Of a stretch of DNA of 60,155 bases, positions 25,369-34,471 are shown piece by piece; within the stretch, counting starts at the first letter, position 1; each line of letters starts with the position of its first letter. The stretch comes from an uncultured Prevotellaceae bacterium (GTDB lineage: Bacteria; Bacteroidota; Bacteroidia; Bacteroidales; Bacteroidaceae): the NCBI GenBank assembly GCA_902770635.1, contig CACXTX010000009.1:1-60155 (forward strand), in the 5' to 3' direction. The notes under the pieces are model-generated. The model was not told the origin of the DNA, did no database searches, and saw nothing but the letters and a program-made list of their open reading frames with translations. Made by a program: the position numbers and the translations under genes.

Positions 25369-26916
25369 CTACTTCCTCACGTCGCCGGGCAGCATGCCGT
25401 AGGCTTCCTTGAAACACTTGGTGAAATAGGAGGGGGCGGTGAAGCCTACCTGATAGGCTATCTCGCTGACACTGCGGTCGGTGGTCATCAGCAACCGATA
25501 GGCGCGGTTGAGGCGGGCGGTGCGCAGCAACTCGACGGGGGTGGAACCAGTGACGGACTTCACCTTGCGATAGAGCTGTACACGGCTCAGGTTCATGTCG
25601 GAGGCGAGGTCTTCTACGCTGAGCTCGCTGTTCTCCAGTCGCGACTCTACCACTTCCTTGAGGCGGGTGATAAAGAACGAGCTGGGCACCGATTCGGGAC
25701 TGTCGCCCGCTTGGTTCTCCGTGGCCTGCTGGTCGTCTGGGCTTTCTGTTGTCTCTACGGCTGTGGGTATGTCTTCTGACTCCATGTTCCAAAGGGTGTT
25801 GGCCACACGTTCCTTCTGCATGTTGATTTTGTTGATATGGTAGATATAGAACAGCACGAGGCTGACTACGAGCAGGACGATGACGATGACGGCGAGGGTG
25901 GTGATGGTGCGCTGGCTGTCCAGCTTGTGCAGGTAGTTGTCGGCCTTGAGGTGCAGGCGGTCCAGGTAGTCGGTTTGGCGCAAGATTTCCTCGCTCTGCA
26001 TGAGCAGCGAGCTGGCGTTGTCGCGGGTGACGAGGGCGGCCTGCAGGTGGCTCTCCTTCTGATAGGGCTTGCCGTCGAGGATGTCGATGGCCAGCTGGAG
26101 CACTTTGTCGCCGTGGGTGGGGTAGATGTAGGAGGCGTCGAGAATGGAGTCGCGCACTTGTCGGATGCCACCGTTCTCACCAGGGAGTCCGTCGATGCCA
26201 CAGAACAGGGGGAGTGTCCGGTTGGCTTCCTGGAAAGCGGTACGGGCACCGATGGCACTACGGTCGTTCATGCCGAACACCAGATCCACGGGGGTGTCGG
26301 GGTGGGCGGCGAGCCACTGGCTGACGGCGGTGTGGGCACGTGGCTCGGTCCAGTCGCCCTGCAGACTGCCTACCAGTTGAATGTCTGGTGCATGTTTCAG
26401 GGCGTCAATAAAGCCATTGTGTCGCTCAATGGCGGGGGAGGAGCCTGCCAGACCTTTAATCTCCAGGACGCGTCCTTGTCCTTTCAGGCGGCTGACGACG
26501 TAGTGGCCCATGACGTTGCCCATCTCGTAGTTGTCGGCACCAATGAAGGCGGTGTACTTCTGGGAATTGGTCTTACGCTCGAATACGATGACGGGGATGC
26601 CCTGGTCGAAGGCTCGGTCGATGGCTGGTGAGATGGTTGCCACCTGATTGGGAGCCACAATGAGCAGGTCTATACCACTTTTTATCAGCGAGTCGATTTG
26701 TTCTATCTGTCGCTCGTCGCTATCGTAGGCGGCGGCAAAGCGCAGCTCCACGTTGTCTTGAAGATAGGCTCCCATGCGCAGCTCGGCATTCTGTTTCTCA
26801 CGCCAGATGTCTGCCGAGCATTGGGATATTCCTATCTTGTAATGCTTTCCACCTGACGAACAGGAGGTCAGGGCTATTAGTATAATAATGAGGTATAGGT
26901 TTATCTTTTGCATCAT
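25369..26916 (-). CDS. Membrane regulator: periplasmic sugar-binding domain, one TM, AraC DNA-binding domain
   Basis: 515 residues. Residues 1-19 are an export signal with a lipobox-like LTSC. Residues about 25-310 form a type I periplasmic binding domain of the LacI/ribose-binding class (KIGISQCSADIWREKQNAE, IDLLIVAPNQ, FIGADNYEMG, GMNDRSAIGA, FCGIDGLPGE). A membrane helix follows at 339-358. After an acidic linker, residues 415-515 are an AraC domain with both helix-turn-helix units (VEDLASDMNLSRVQLYRKVK; SEIAYQVGFTAPSYFTKCF). Unlike hybrid two-component regulators such as BT1754, whose similar sensor domain binds fructose, it has no histidine kinase or receiver. It lies between ftsZ (19 bp away) and susC and is the likely activator of the fructan genes; that target assignment is inference. 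Confidence 0.88.
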   Translation of the reverse strand: MMQKINLYLIIILIALTSCSSGGKHYKIGISQCSADIWREKQNAELRMGAYLQDNVELRFAAAYDSDERQIEQIDSLIKSGIDLLIVAPNQVATISPAIDRAFDQGIPVIVFERKTNSQKYTAFIGADNYEMGNVMGHYVVSRLKGQGRVLEIKGLAGSSPAIERHNGFIDALKHAPDIQLVGSLQGDWTEPRAHTAVSQWLAAHPDTPVDLVFGMNDRSAIGARTAFQEANRTLPLFCGIDGLPGENGGIRQVRDSILDASYIYPTHGDKVLQLAIDILDGKPYQKESHLQAALVTRDNASSLLMQSEEILRQTDYLDRLHLKADNYLHKLDSQRTITTLAVIVIVLLVVSLVLFYIYHINKINMQKERVANTLWNMESEDIPTAVETTESPDDQQATENQAGDSPESVPSSFFITRLKEVVESRLENSELSVEDLASDMNLSRVQLYRKVKSVTGSTPVELLRTARLNRAYRLLMTTDRSVSEIAYQVGFTAPSYFTKCFKEAYGMLPGDVRK

Positions 26917-26935
26917 ATTCGATGATAGTAATCTT

Positions 26936-28270
26936 TTACGAGAACTTGATGGTTCCCTGGATGGGCTCCTCACGTTCGGCAAGCTTCTCGCTGTTCTTCT
27001 GGAGGTCTTCACCACCGCTGGCCTGCTGGTAGATACTGTCCAGAATTTCACGGGTACGCTTGTAGGTGGGTGTCTGCTCCACAGCTGAGATGACATCGTC
27101 GTTGTCGAGGTCCTCAGGACGGAACAGGTAGATGTGTGGACGACGCTTGTAGCGCTTGCTGTTGGCGGGGTCGCCATAGAAGCGGCTGCGACGGTCCTGA
27201 CGCTGGGCCTCCTTCTCCTGCTCTTCGGCTATGCGGGTGGCCTCCTCCTGCGTGTTGCGGTGCTGACGGTGGTTGGTCATGCCATCGACGCTGTCGATGC
27301 CGAAGCCGGTAGCGAGGATGGTTACCTTTACCTTCTTGCCTAACTCGGGGTCGGTGGCCAGTCCCCATTTAATCTCGAAGTCGTTACCAAAGCGGGCCAT
27401 GAAGTCGTTGACATCGTTCATCTCCTCCATCATCAGCGAGTCCTTGCCATCCTTGGAACCGGCAAATGAGATGCTAAGCAGAATCTTTTTGGAGTTGAAT
27501 ACGTCGTTCTCGTTGAGCAACGGTGAGTTCAGGGCGTCGTCAATGGCTTTCTTGACACGACCTTCACCCTCGCCAAAACCAGTGGACATAATGGCCACGC
27601 CACCATCCTTGAGCACGGTCTTGACATCGTTGAAGTCGAGGTTGATGAGTCCGTGGACGGTGATAATCTCGGCAATAGACTTGGCAGCGATGGACAGCGT
27701 GTCGTCAGCCTTGCCGAAGGCATCAAGCACGGTGAGCTCGGGGTAGATCTCGCGCAGGCGTTCGTTGTTGATGACTAGCAGGGCATCGACATGCTTCTGC
27801 ATCTCTTCAACACCGTCGAGGGCCTGGTCTATCTTACGGTCGCCCTCAAAACGGAAGGGGATGGTGACAATGCCTACGGTGAGGATGCCCATCTCCTTGG
27901 AGACGCGCGCAATGACGGGTGCAGCACCCGTTCCGGTACCACCACCCATGCCGGCGGTGATAAAGGCCATGCGGGTGCCGTCGTTCAACACCTGCTTGAT
28001 GTCTTCCAGACTCTCCTCTGCGGCCATACGGGCCTTCTCGGGACGGTTACCGGCACCAAGACCTTCCTTGCCCAGTTGCAGATGAACGGGAACAGGGGAG
28101 TCGTTGAGTGCCTGATTGTCGGTGTTGCAGAGTACGAAGGTCACGTCGTGGATGCCCTCGCGATACATGTGGTTGACGGCATTGCCGCCACCGCCTCCTA
28201 CACCAATCACCTTGATGATGCTTTTCTCTCTTTCTGGCTCGCCGAAGTCGAGCAATATGTTATTATCCAT
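26936..28270 (-). CDS. ftsZ: Cell division protein FtsZ
   Basis: 444 residues from ATG 28270 (MDNNILLDF). The tubulin-like GTP-binding loop GGGTGTG is at residues 109-115, preceded by VIGVGGGGGNAVN near residue 22 and followed by NNERLREIYPELTVLDAF (T6/T7 region). The globular domain ends near residue 325, and a long charged linker rich in Glu, Arg and Gln leads to DDVISAVEQTPTYKRTREIL, a likely C-terminal partner-binding segment. FtsZ builds the division ring anchored by FtsA, which is encoded just upstream. It is the last dcw gene here; the fructan regulator follows after 19 bp with no terminator visible. Confidence 0.97.
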   Translation of the reverse strand: MDNNILLDFGEPEREKSIIKVIGVGGGGGNAVNHMYREGIHDVTFVLCNTDNQALNDSPVPVHLQLGKEGLGAGNRPEKARMAAEESLEDIKQVLNDGTRMAFITAGMGGGTGTGAAPVIARVSKEMGILTVGIVTIPFRFEGDRKIDQALDGVEEMQKHVDALLVINNERLREIYPELTVLDAFGKADDTLSIAAKSIAEIITVHGLINLDFNDVKTVLKDGGVAIMSTGFGEGEGRVKKAIDDALNSPLLNENDVFNSKKILLSISFAGSKDGKDSLMMEEMNDVNDFMARFGNDFEIKWGLATDPELGKKVKVTILATGFGIDSVDGMTNHRQHRNTQEEATRIAEEQEKEAQRQDRRSRFYGDPANSKRYKRRPHIYLFRPEDLDNDDVISAVEQTPTYKRTREILDSIYQQASGGEDLQKNSEKLAEREEPIQGTIKFS

Positions 28271-28328
28271 ACTATTTCTATTATCAATTTTCAATTATCA
28301 ACTATCAACTAGCGAATGCGCAGGCCGC

Positions 28329-29783
28329 TTACTCTTCTTCTTCAACAATCTTTTTGCCGAAGTCCTTCAGCCCTCTGAACGCCTTGCTCCAGAAGGAGTT
28401 CTCCTTCTTCTTACGTGCTTCCTCGCGGGCTTTGTTCTCAGCCTCCTCGCGAGCAGCACGCTCTTCTTCCTCACGTTTCAGGCGGGCTTCCTCGTCGGCT
28501 CGTCTGATTTCCTCGGCAGTGCGTACCACTCCGGCAGGAATCTCTGTAGCCTGACGGGCGCGGCGAAGCTCTGCGGCGGCATCCACCTGTGCCTGCTTGG
28601 GTGTGGCAAAGAGGTTGCCGTTGGGGTCGAACTCCTCGCCAGCGCAGTTGATGTCGCCCTTGGCAAGCAGGCCTAACACGGTGTTCATCTTGCCGTCGTG
28701 GGCATTGATGTCGTTGATGCTGGAGGTGATGGTCTGGGTAACGAACTTCGCAATGCGGATTTTATCCACATGGGTGTAGTTGCGGAAGGCCGTCTCGATG
28801 TTCGCCATGTTCGAGCCTCCACCAGTCAGCACGATGCCACCCAGTAGCTTGTCACAATATTCCTCGGGAACCTGGCACCATACGTTGGCAATAATCTCCT
28901 CCATGCGACCCTCGACTATCTCGATGAACTTGCGGACCTCCACCTGACGGTCGGGGTCTATGGAGTACTTCATGTTGTTGTCGATGTCGCTATTTTCAGT
29001 ATAGGCACAGCCGTACTTCAGCTTCATCCGCTCGGCGTCGGCCTCTTCCATCTGCAGGGAGGCAATGTCCTTGGTGATGTTGTTGCCACCGAGGGGAATG
29101 ACGGCAATGTGGCGGAGGATGTTCTTGAAATAGACACTGACGGTAGTGGTGTCAGCACCCATGTCAACGAGGGCACAGCCCGAGCGGCGTTCAGCCTCGG
29201 TGAGTACGCTGTCGGCAAGGGCCAACGGAGCGAGATACATCTCTGCCACATTGATATTAGCCACCTCGAAACAACTGTTGAGGTTCTTGTAGAACGTCTT
29301 ACGTTGCAGGATGTTGAGGAAGTTTCCCTCAAAGTGTGTGCATGGGATGCCTACAGGGTCGAGCTGATACTGTGAGTCCACCTTGTATTCCTGTACCGCA
29401 GCATCGAGAATCTCCAAATCGGGATATTTCATGTTGCGGTTGGCATCCATCAGTTCAATCACCATGTCCTGCGAGATGGGAGTCTCCATAGACAGGTCCT
29501 TGGTGATGACATTGCGAAGAGAGCGAATAGACTGTCCTCCCACACCAACATACACCTGTGTAATGGTTGTCTTGAGTTGCTTCTCCAACTTGTTGACAAT
29601 GCTGGTCAGGCATTGGGCGGTCTTGTCGATGTTGTAAACCACACCCTTACGGATGCATGCAGTGGAATCTTCCTTGACGCAAGCCAGCACTTGGATGCTT
29701 CCGTCGAGGTTCTTCTTTCCTGCAATACCGGTGATCTTGGATGACCCCAGTTCGATAGCTACGATAAAATCCTTTAACGCCAT
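28329..29783 (-). CDS. ftsA: Cell division protein FtsA
   Basis: 484 residues, an actin-like ATPase that tethers FtsZ to the membrane. The start reads FIVAIELGSSKITGIAG, the phosphate-1 motif; CALVDMGADTTTVSVY is phosphate-2 and IVLTGGGSNMANIE the adenosine motif. The last 100 residues are an unusually long Arg/Glu/Ala-rich, probably helical tail (EEIRRADEEARLKREEEERA) ending in WSKAFRGLKDFGKKIVEEEE, which looks like the amphipathic membrane helix. The gap to ftsZ is a heptamer array. Confidence 0.95.
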   Translation of the reverse strand: MALKDFIVAIELGSSKITGIAGKKNLDGSIQVLACVKEDSTACIRKGVVYNIDKTAQCLTSIVNKLEKQLKTTITQVYVGVGGQSIRSLRNVITKDLSMETPISQDMVIELMDANRNMKYPDLEILDAAVQEYKVDSQYQLDPVGIPCTHFEGNFLNILQRKTFYKNLNSCFEVANINVAEMYLAPLALADSVLTEAERRSGCALVDMGADTTTVSVYFKNILRHIAVIPLGGNNITKDIASLQMEEADAERMKLKYGCAYTENSDIDNNMKYSIDPDRQVEVRKFIEIVEGRMEEIIANVWCQVPEEYCDKLLGGIVLTGGGSNMANIETAFRNYTHVDKIRIAKFVTQTITSSINDINAHDGKMNTVLGLLAKGDINCAGEEFDPNGNLFATPKQAQVDAAAELRRARQATEIPAGVVRTAEEIRRADEEARLKREEEERAAREEAENKAREEARKKKENSFWSKAFRGLKDFGKKIVEEEE

Positions 29784-29806
29784 ATTATTATAATGTATTT
29801 AATTCT

Positions 29807-30580
29807 TCATTCTTGATTCTCAATGGTGTGACGGAGTTTCCGTTTCTTACAGATAATCTGGTTTCTGAATTCCAGACTGATATAGGAGTACTTGTTCCAA
29901 CCTGCTTCACTGAGTCCGTAGCGATAGAACTTCTCCAGACGGGTGAACTTTTGTTCCAGGTCGAAGGGCTTGCCGAGATAGACGATATGGTCGCCCACGC
30001 GAGGCACCATCTCGATGGTTCCGTCAGCCAGGACGTTGATTTGCTCTACCTGACTGCGCCACAAGGGGTTGGCCACAAGGAAGTTGCCCACACGGGCGAG
30101 CGACTTCTGCGCATATTTCTTGGTGATGGCACCCGTAGCCACTACAATCTCGTTGGCATAGTGGGTATAGGGCATCATCTCACCATGTTCATCCACATAA
30201 TAGTCTTCCCCATTGTCAGCCTTGACGCGGATGACAGGCATGCGCTGACTCAGTGTGATATGTACACGGCCTGTCTGCGTCTTATAGCATTGGGCGTGCT
30301 CTACAAAGGGGTTTTGCATCAGGGTTTCCTCTATCTTGCGGGTGTTGACGTTCTCCATGACATCGCCCAAAGGGTATAGCTTGGCACGCTGCAACTGGCC
30401 TTTCACCTCGTTGGCGTTCAGGAATCCCATGACAAGTCCGTCCTCGATGTGTATCTTGACCTCATTGCACGTATTGTTCACCTCATCAGGGCGGTTGAAT
30501 GCCGTGATGGCCAGTACCAGATAGACAGCCAGACAGGCGTCGATAAGTACGATAGCGGTTTTTTTCCAGTTGAACGTCAT
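29807..30580 (-). CDS. ftsQ: Cell division protein FtsQ/DivIB
   Basis: 257 residues. One N-terminal membrane segment (AIVLIDACLAVYLVLAITAF) is followed by a periplasmic region with the POTRA-like and beta domains of FtsQ: RKIEETLMQNPFVEHAQCYK and VHITLSQRMPVIRVKADNGE. The position between murC and ftsA is the classical one. FtsQ joins the divisome sub-complex with FtsL and FtsB. Confidence 0.88.
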   Translation of the reverse strand: MTFNWKKTAIVLIDACLAVYLVLAITAFNRPDEVNNTCNEVKIHIEDGLVMGFLNANEVKGQLQRAKLYPLGDVMENVNTRKIEETLMQNPFVEHAQCYKTQTGRVHITLSQRMPVIRVKADNGEDYYVDEHGEMMPYTHYANEIVVATGAITKKYAQKSLARVGNFLVANPLWRSQVEQINVLADGTIEMVPRVGDHIVYLGKPFDLEQKFTRLEKFYRYGLSEAGWNKYSYISLEFRNQIICKKRKLRHTIENQE

Positions 30581-30587
30581 GAAATTT

Positions 30588-30640
30588 ACAATTGGACTAT
30601 TTTACAATTGGACTATTTAACAATTGGACTATTTACAATT
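30588..30640. repeat. 16-bp tandem repeats (CAATTGGACTATTTA units)
   Basis: Three units of ACAATTGGACTATTT(A/T) and a partial fourth lie between murC and ftsQ. The stop codon of murC is inside the last unit. Confidence 0.8.
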
Positions 30641-31996
30641 TAAAAGTTTTGTCATTTCGGGAACCATGTTGTCCAGGTCACCAGCACCCAGTACGATGAG
30701 CACATCGAAGGAATGGTCCTTGATGAACTGCAGCACATCTGCCTTGCGGATGATCTGTTTCTCAATGCCTGGGCGGAGATGGTTATAGATCAACTCGGAG
30801 GTGACACCCTCGATGGGCTGTTCGCGAGCTGGATAGATCTCGGTGAGGATGACCTCGTCGAGAAGGCTGAGTGCATCGGCAAAGTCTTTATAGAAATCGC
30901 GGGTACGCGTGTAGAGGTGAGGCTGGAAGATAGCCGTAATCTTACGGTTCTTGTACAACTCACGGATGCTCTTGGCACTCTGATAAATTTCCTTGGGATG
31001 GTGGGCATAGTCGCTGAGGAACACCAAACGGTCGTTCTTGATCTTGAAATCGAAGCGACGGTCAACACCTCCGTAGGTCTTCAAGCCGTTGCTCAGCTCG
31101 TCGGCAGTACATCCTGCCAACTGGGCCATGGCCATGGCTGCAATACCGTTTTCGATGTTGATGGGCACGGGCTGCCCCAGTGCTACATTCTTCACCGACT
31201 CGATGGGAGAGATGAAGTCGAAGGTAATCTCGCCGTTCTCGATACGGATATTCTCAGCATGGAAATCACCCTCGGTAAGTGCATAGTCGTAACGACGTAC
31301 CCCAGTGGGAATATTTTCCTGCATCTCCAGTCCACGATGGATGATCAATGCTCCTTCGGGCTGGATAAGCTCTGTATAGTGGCGGAAACTCTCCAGGTAA
31401 GCCTCTTTGGTGCCATAGATGTCCAGGTGGTCTGGGTCGGTACTGGTAATCACCGTCATATATGGCGACAACCAGTGGAACGAGCGGTCAAACTCGTCGG
31501 CTTCAATGACCACAAAGTCGGAATCGGAGAGGATATAGTTGGTGCCGTAGTTCTTGGAGATACCACCCAGGAAGGCATTACAGTCAAGATGGCTTTGGTG
31601 CATGATGTGGGCACACATGGTGGACGTGGTGGTCTTACCGTGTGTACCAGCCACACAGAGTCCCTTATGCTGACGTGTCAAGGTGCCTAATACCTGTGCA
31701 CGCTTCTGGATATCGAAACCATGGGCGCGGAAATACTGCAACTCCTGATGGCTCTCGGGAATGGCGGGGGTATAGATGACCAGACAACTGTCAGGCTGTT
31801 TGCATGCAGCAGGAATAGCATTGACATCCTCTGTGTAATGGATGAGCATACCCTCTTTCTCCAACTGCTGGGTGAGAGTGCTGGGGGTCTTGTCGTAACC
31901 GGCTACGACAAGGCCTTTCTTGAGGAAATAACGGGCGATGGCACTCATGCCGATGCCACCGGCTCCTACAAAATATACTGCGTTGATATCTTTCAT
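30629..31996 (-). CDS. murC: UDP-N-acetylmuramate--L-alanine ligase MurC
   Basis: 455 residues from ATG 31996 (MKDINAVYFVGAGGIGMSAI); the N-terminal Rossmann motif GAGGIGMSAIA is typical of MurC. The ATP-binding loop is GTHGKTTTSTM and the central region contains EADEFDRSFHWLSPY; the C-terminal domain has DYAHHPKEI. The enzyme adds L-alanine to UDP-MurNAc, the first step of the stem peptide. It lies between murG and ftsQ, as in other Bacteroidota. Confidence 0.96.
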   Translation of the reverse strand: MKDINAVYFVGAGGIGMSAIARYFLKKGLVVAGYDKTPSTLTQQLEKEGMLIHYTEDVNAIPAACKQPDSCLVIYTPAIPESHQELQYFRAHGFDIQKRAQVLGTLTRQHKGLCVAGTHGKTTTSTMCAHIMHQSHLDCNAFLGGISKNYGTNYILSDSDFVVIEADEFDRSFHWLSPYMTVITSTDPDHLDIYGTKEAYLESFRHYTELIQPEGALIIHRGLEMQENIPTGVRRYDYALTEGDFHAENIRIENGEITFDFISPIESVKNVALGQPVPINIENGIAAMAMAQLAGCTADELSNGLKTYGGVDRRFDFKIKNDRLVFLSDYAHHPKEIYQSAKSIRELYKNRKITAIFQPHLYTRTRDFYKDFADALSLLDEVILTEIYPAREQPIEGVTSELIYNHLRPGIEKQIIRKADVLQFIKDHSFDVLIVLGAGDLDNMVPEMTKLLNCK

Positions 31997-32025
31997 ATCA
32001 CTTATCAATTATCAACTATCAATTC

Positions 32026-33141
32026 TCAATTCTCAATTCGCGAATGCGCCAATTTAATGACTTCTTTAGCAATGATTTCAGCCGAGTTAGGCAGTGCCAT
32101 CTTCAGGATGTTCTCATGAAGGCTCTGCAGCTTGGCATCATCTTTGGCAGTATCAATAGCCAATGGCAACAGAATTTTGGCGGCTTCTACGTCCTTCACA
32201 TAGAGGGCAGCCTGCTTGTTGACCAGTGCCATGGCATTCTTGGTCTGGTGATCCTCAGCCACATTGGGTGAGGGAACCAGAATAACAGGTTTTCCCAGCA
32301 GGCAGAACTCGCTGATGGAACCAGCACCGGCACGGCTGACAACCAAGTCGGCAGCCTTGTAAGCCGCACCCATATCACTGATGAAATCGGTAATGGTGAG
32401 GTTGGGAACATCCTGTCCTTTCATGCGCTCACTGATCTCTGCGCTATAGTATTTCCCAGTCTGCCAAATGAACTGCACATTACTTTGGCGAATGTGGTCC
32501 AGGTGTTGCAGGACACTCTCGTTTAAAGTACGGGCACCCAGACTGCCACCTACGATAAGCACCGTTTTCTTGGTGGGGTCGAAGCCAAAGGAGCGGACGG
32601 CATCCTCATGGCTGATGGTGGTATCGAGCAATTGCTGACGAATGGGATTTCCCGTCATCATAATCTTATCAGCAGGGAAGAAGCGTTCCATACCTTCATA
32701 GGCTACACAAATCTTAGCAGCCTTCTTGGCCAACAGCTTATTGGTGACACCAGCATAGGAGTTCTGTTCTTGCAACAGACAGGGGATGCCCCTAGCTGCT
32801 GCCATATTCAGCGTAGGACCACTGGCATAGCCTCCCACACCGACAGCCACCTGAGGTCGGAAGTCCTTGATGATTTTCTTGGCCATGCGCTGGCTCTGCC
32901 ATATCTTGTAGAGTACCTTGATATTCTTCAGCAGGTTCTTACGGTCAAAGCCCTGAATGGGGAGACCTTTAATCTCATAGCCTGCGGCGGGAACACGCTG
33001 CATCTCCATACGACCTAAAGCGCCTACGAAGAGAATCTTGGCATCAGGACGCAGTGCCTTAACGGCATTGGCTATGGAAACGGCGGGGAAGATGTGGCCA
33101 CCCGTTCCGCCACCACTGATAATAACTCTTAACTCACTCAT
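32026..33141 (-). CDS. murG: UDP-GlcNAc transferase MurG
   Basis: 371 residues from ATG 33141 (MSELRVIISGGGTGGHIFPA); the glycine loop GGGTGGH near the start decides this start codon. The GT28 C-terminal motif appears as VVSRAGAGSISEFCLLGKP. MurG converts lipid I to lipid II on the cytoplasmic face of the inner membrane. A possible internal promoter core (TAATTTTG) lies just upstream at 33168. Confidence 0.96.
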   Translation of the reverse strand: MSELRVIISGGGTGGHIFPAVSIANAVKALRPDAKILFVGALGRMEMQRVPAAGYEIKGLPIQGFDRKNLLKNIKVLYKIWQSQRMAKKIIKDFRPQVAVGVGGYASGPTLNMAAARGIPCLLQEQNSYAGVTNKLLAKKAAKICVAYEGMERFFPADKIMMTGNPIRQQLLDTTISHEDAVRSFGFDPTKKTVLIVGGSLGARTLNESVLQHLDHIRQSNVQFIWQTGKYYSAEISERMKGQDVPNLTITDFISDMGAAYKAADLVVSRAGAGSISEFCLLGKPVILVPSPNVAEDHQTKNAMALVNKQAALYVKDVEAAKILLPLAIDTAKDDAKLQSLHENILKMALPNSAEIIAKEVIKLAHSRIEN

Positions 33142-33167
33142 ATATACCTTATTATTATAGAACCTTG

Positions 33168-33175
33168 CAAAATTA
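33168..33175 (-). promoter_or_regulatory. Possible internal promoter core in front of murG
   Basis: The minus strand reads TAATTTTG in the 62-bp gap between ftsW and murG, one of the longer gaps of the cluster. No -33 box is evident. Confidence 0.3.
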
Positions 33176-33203
33176 CGAATTAAATTTCTTTTCTTAGCAT
33201 ATT

Positions 33204-34442
33204 TCAGCCGATATTTTCTTCTTTCTTCATTTTGGCTGACCGACTGACACTCAGAATAGCCCCAATATAGGCACAATTGATGATGGTAGAAGTACCACCT
33301 TTAGAGATGAGTGGTAGCGGCTGACCCGTTACAGGAGCCAGTCCGACGGCTACCATCATATTAAAGGTAGCCTGAATAACGAGCAACAGTCCTAAGCCCA
33401 AAGCCAAGAAGGCAGGGAAGTTGTTTTCACAGCGACTGGCAATGCGAGCACAGCGATAGAGCAGGATGATGTAGAGGAAGACTACTGCGAAAGCTCCCAG
33501 AATGCCCAACTCTTCTATGATAATGGCATAGATGAAATCGGAGAAGGCTTGTGACAGAAAGTCACGCTCGGTGCTCTTTCCAGGACCTTTTCCGATAACA
33601 CCACTCGACACAATGGCAATATTGGCATGTGCCACCTGTGCATCCTTGTCAAGGTCATATTCCTGGGGGGTAGGTTTGGGTTTTCCAAACTTCATGATAC
33701 GGCTTTTCCAAGTGTCTGCACGATGGAACATCTTCTCAATAGTATTCTTCTTTTTCTTGGGCTGGTCTACCTGTTCAACTTTCGTCAGTTCCTGATTTTC
33801 CCCGGAGGTGTCGTGACCTACTATCATCACCATGGATACGGCGAAAACTACCAGCAGGATAATGACGCCAGCCAACTTACCTAACTGGCGCAAGGGCACC
33901 AGTCCGATGAACATCATCAGGAAGACAACAGCAAAGAGCATGGCTGAGGTGGACAGGTTTTCCAGACCGATGAGGAAGCAGGCGGGCAGGGTAATCCACA
34001 TAATCCACTTGAAGGCATTGCGGTCAGCCCCGTTCTCACGCTGCATAGCGGCTAATATCTGTGCTACGATGAGCACCACTGTACCCTTGGCTATCTCGGA
34101 GGGCTGGAAGGTGAATCCAAACAGGTTAATCCAGCGACCTGCATCACCAATCTTGGTACCCGCCAGGAGTACCCATAGCAAGGTAACAAGGGAGATGACC
34201 ATAAGGAATGGTGTCATCAGCTTGAAATAGCGACAGGGAATGTTAAGTGTTACAATGGCAACTACAGCACCGGCAATGATAGTACCGGTGTGATAGACAA
34301 TAGGACCGATGTAGTTATGACTCTTGTAGGTCAGTCCGCTGGAAGCCGAGAAGACTTCTACAATACTGATCATACAGAGGAAGAAGAACACCATCCAGAT
34401 GACTCTGTCGCCCTTGAAGATATTGCCTATTCTTTTGTTCAT
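33204..34442 (-). CDS. ftsW: Lipid II glycan polymerase FtsW (SEDS family)
   Basis: 412 residues with about ten membrane segments. SEDS signatures are clear: GDAGRWINLFGFTFQPSEIA, GKGPGKSTERDFLSQAFSDF with IIEELG, and GLAPVTGQPLPLISKGGTS. A charged insert of about 70 residues (KVEQVDQPKKKKNTIEKMF and after) sits in the large loop before GKGPGKS. FtsW polymerises glycan strands together with the FtsI transpeptidase encoded upstream in the same run. Confidence 0.95.
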   Translation of the reverse strand: MNKRIGNIFKGDRVIWMVFFFLCMISIVEVFSASSGLTYKSHNYIGPIVYHTGTIIAGAVVAIVTLNIPCRYFKLMTPFLMVISLVTLLWVLLAGTKIGDAGRWINLFGFTFQPSEIAKGTVVLIVAQILAAMQRENGADRNAFKWIMWITLPACFLIGLENLSTSAMLFAVVFLMMFIGLVPLRQLGKLAGVIILLVVFAVSMVMIVGHDTSGENQELTKVEQVDQPKKKKNTIEKMFHRADTWKSRIMKFGKPKPTPQEYDLDKDAQVAHANIAIVSSGVIGKGPGKSTERDFLSQAFSDFIYAIIIEELGILGAFAVVFLYIILLYRCARIASRCENNFPAFLALGLGLLLVIQATFNMMVAVGLAPVTGQPLPLISKGGTSTIINCAYIGAILSVSRSAKMKKEENIG

Positions 34443-34471
34443 TTTTTATTTTTCACTTTTCACTTTTCACT
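34440..34471. repeat. Heptamer array, TTCACTT type
   Basis: Units of TTTCACTT repeat between ftsW and murD. They are the same kind as at 42205-42252. Confidence 0.6.

Noticed and set aside
26917-27177. Upstream extension of the fructan regulator into ftsZ
   Set aside because: The open frame continues there, but it overlaps the ftsZ coding region in another frame and has no signal peptide; the start at 26916 does.
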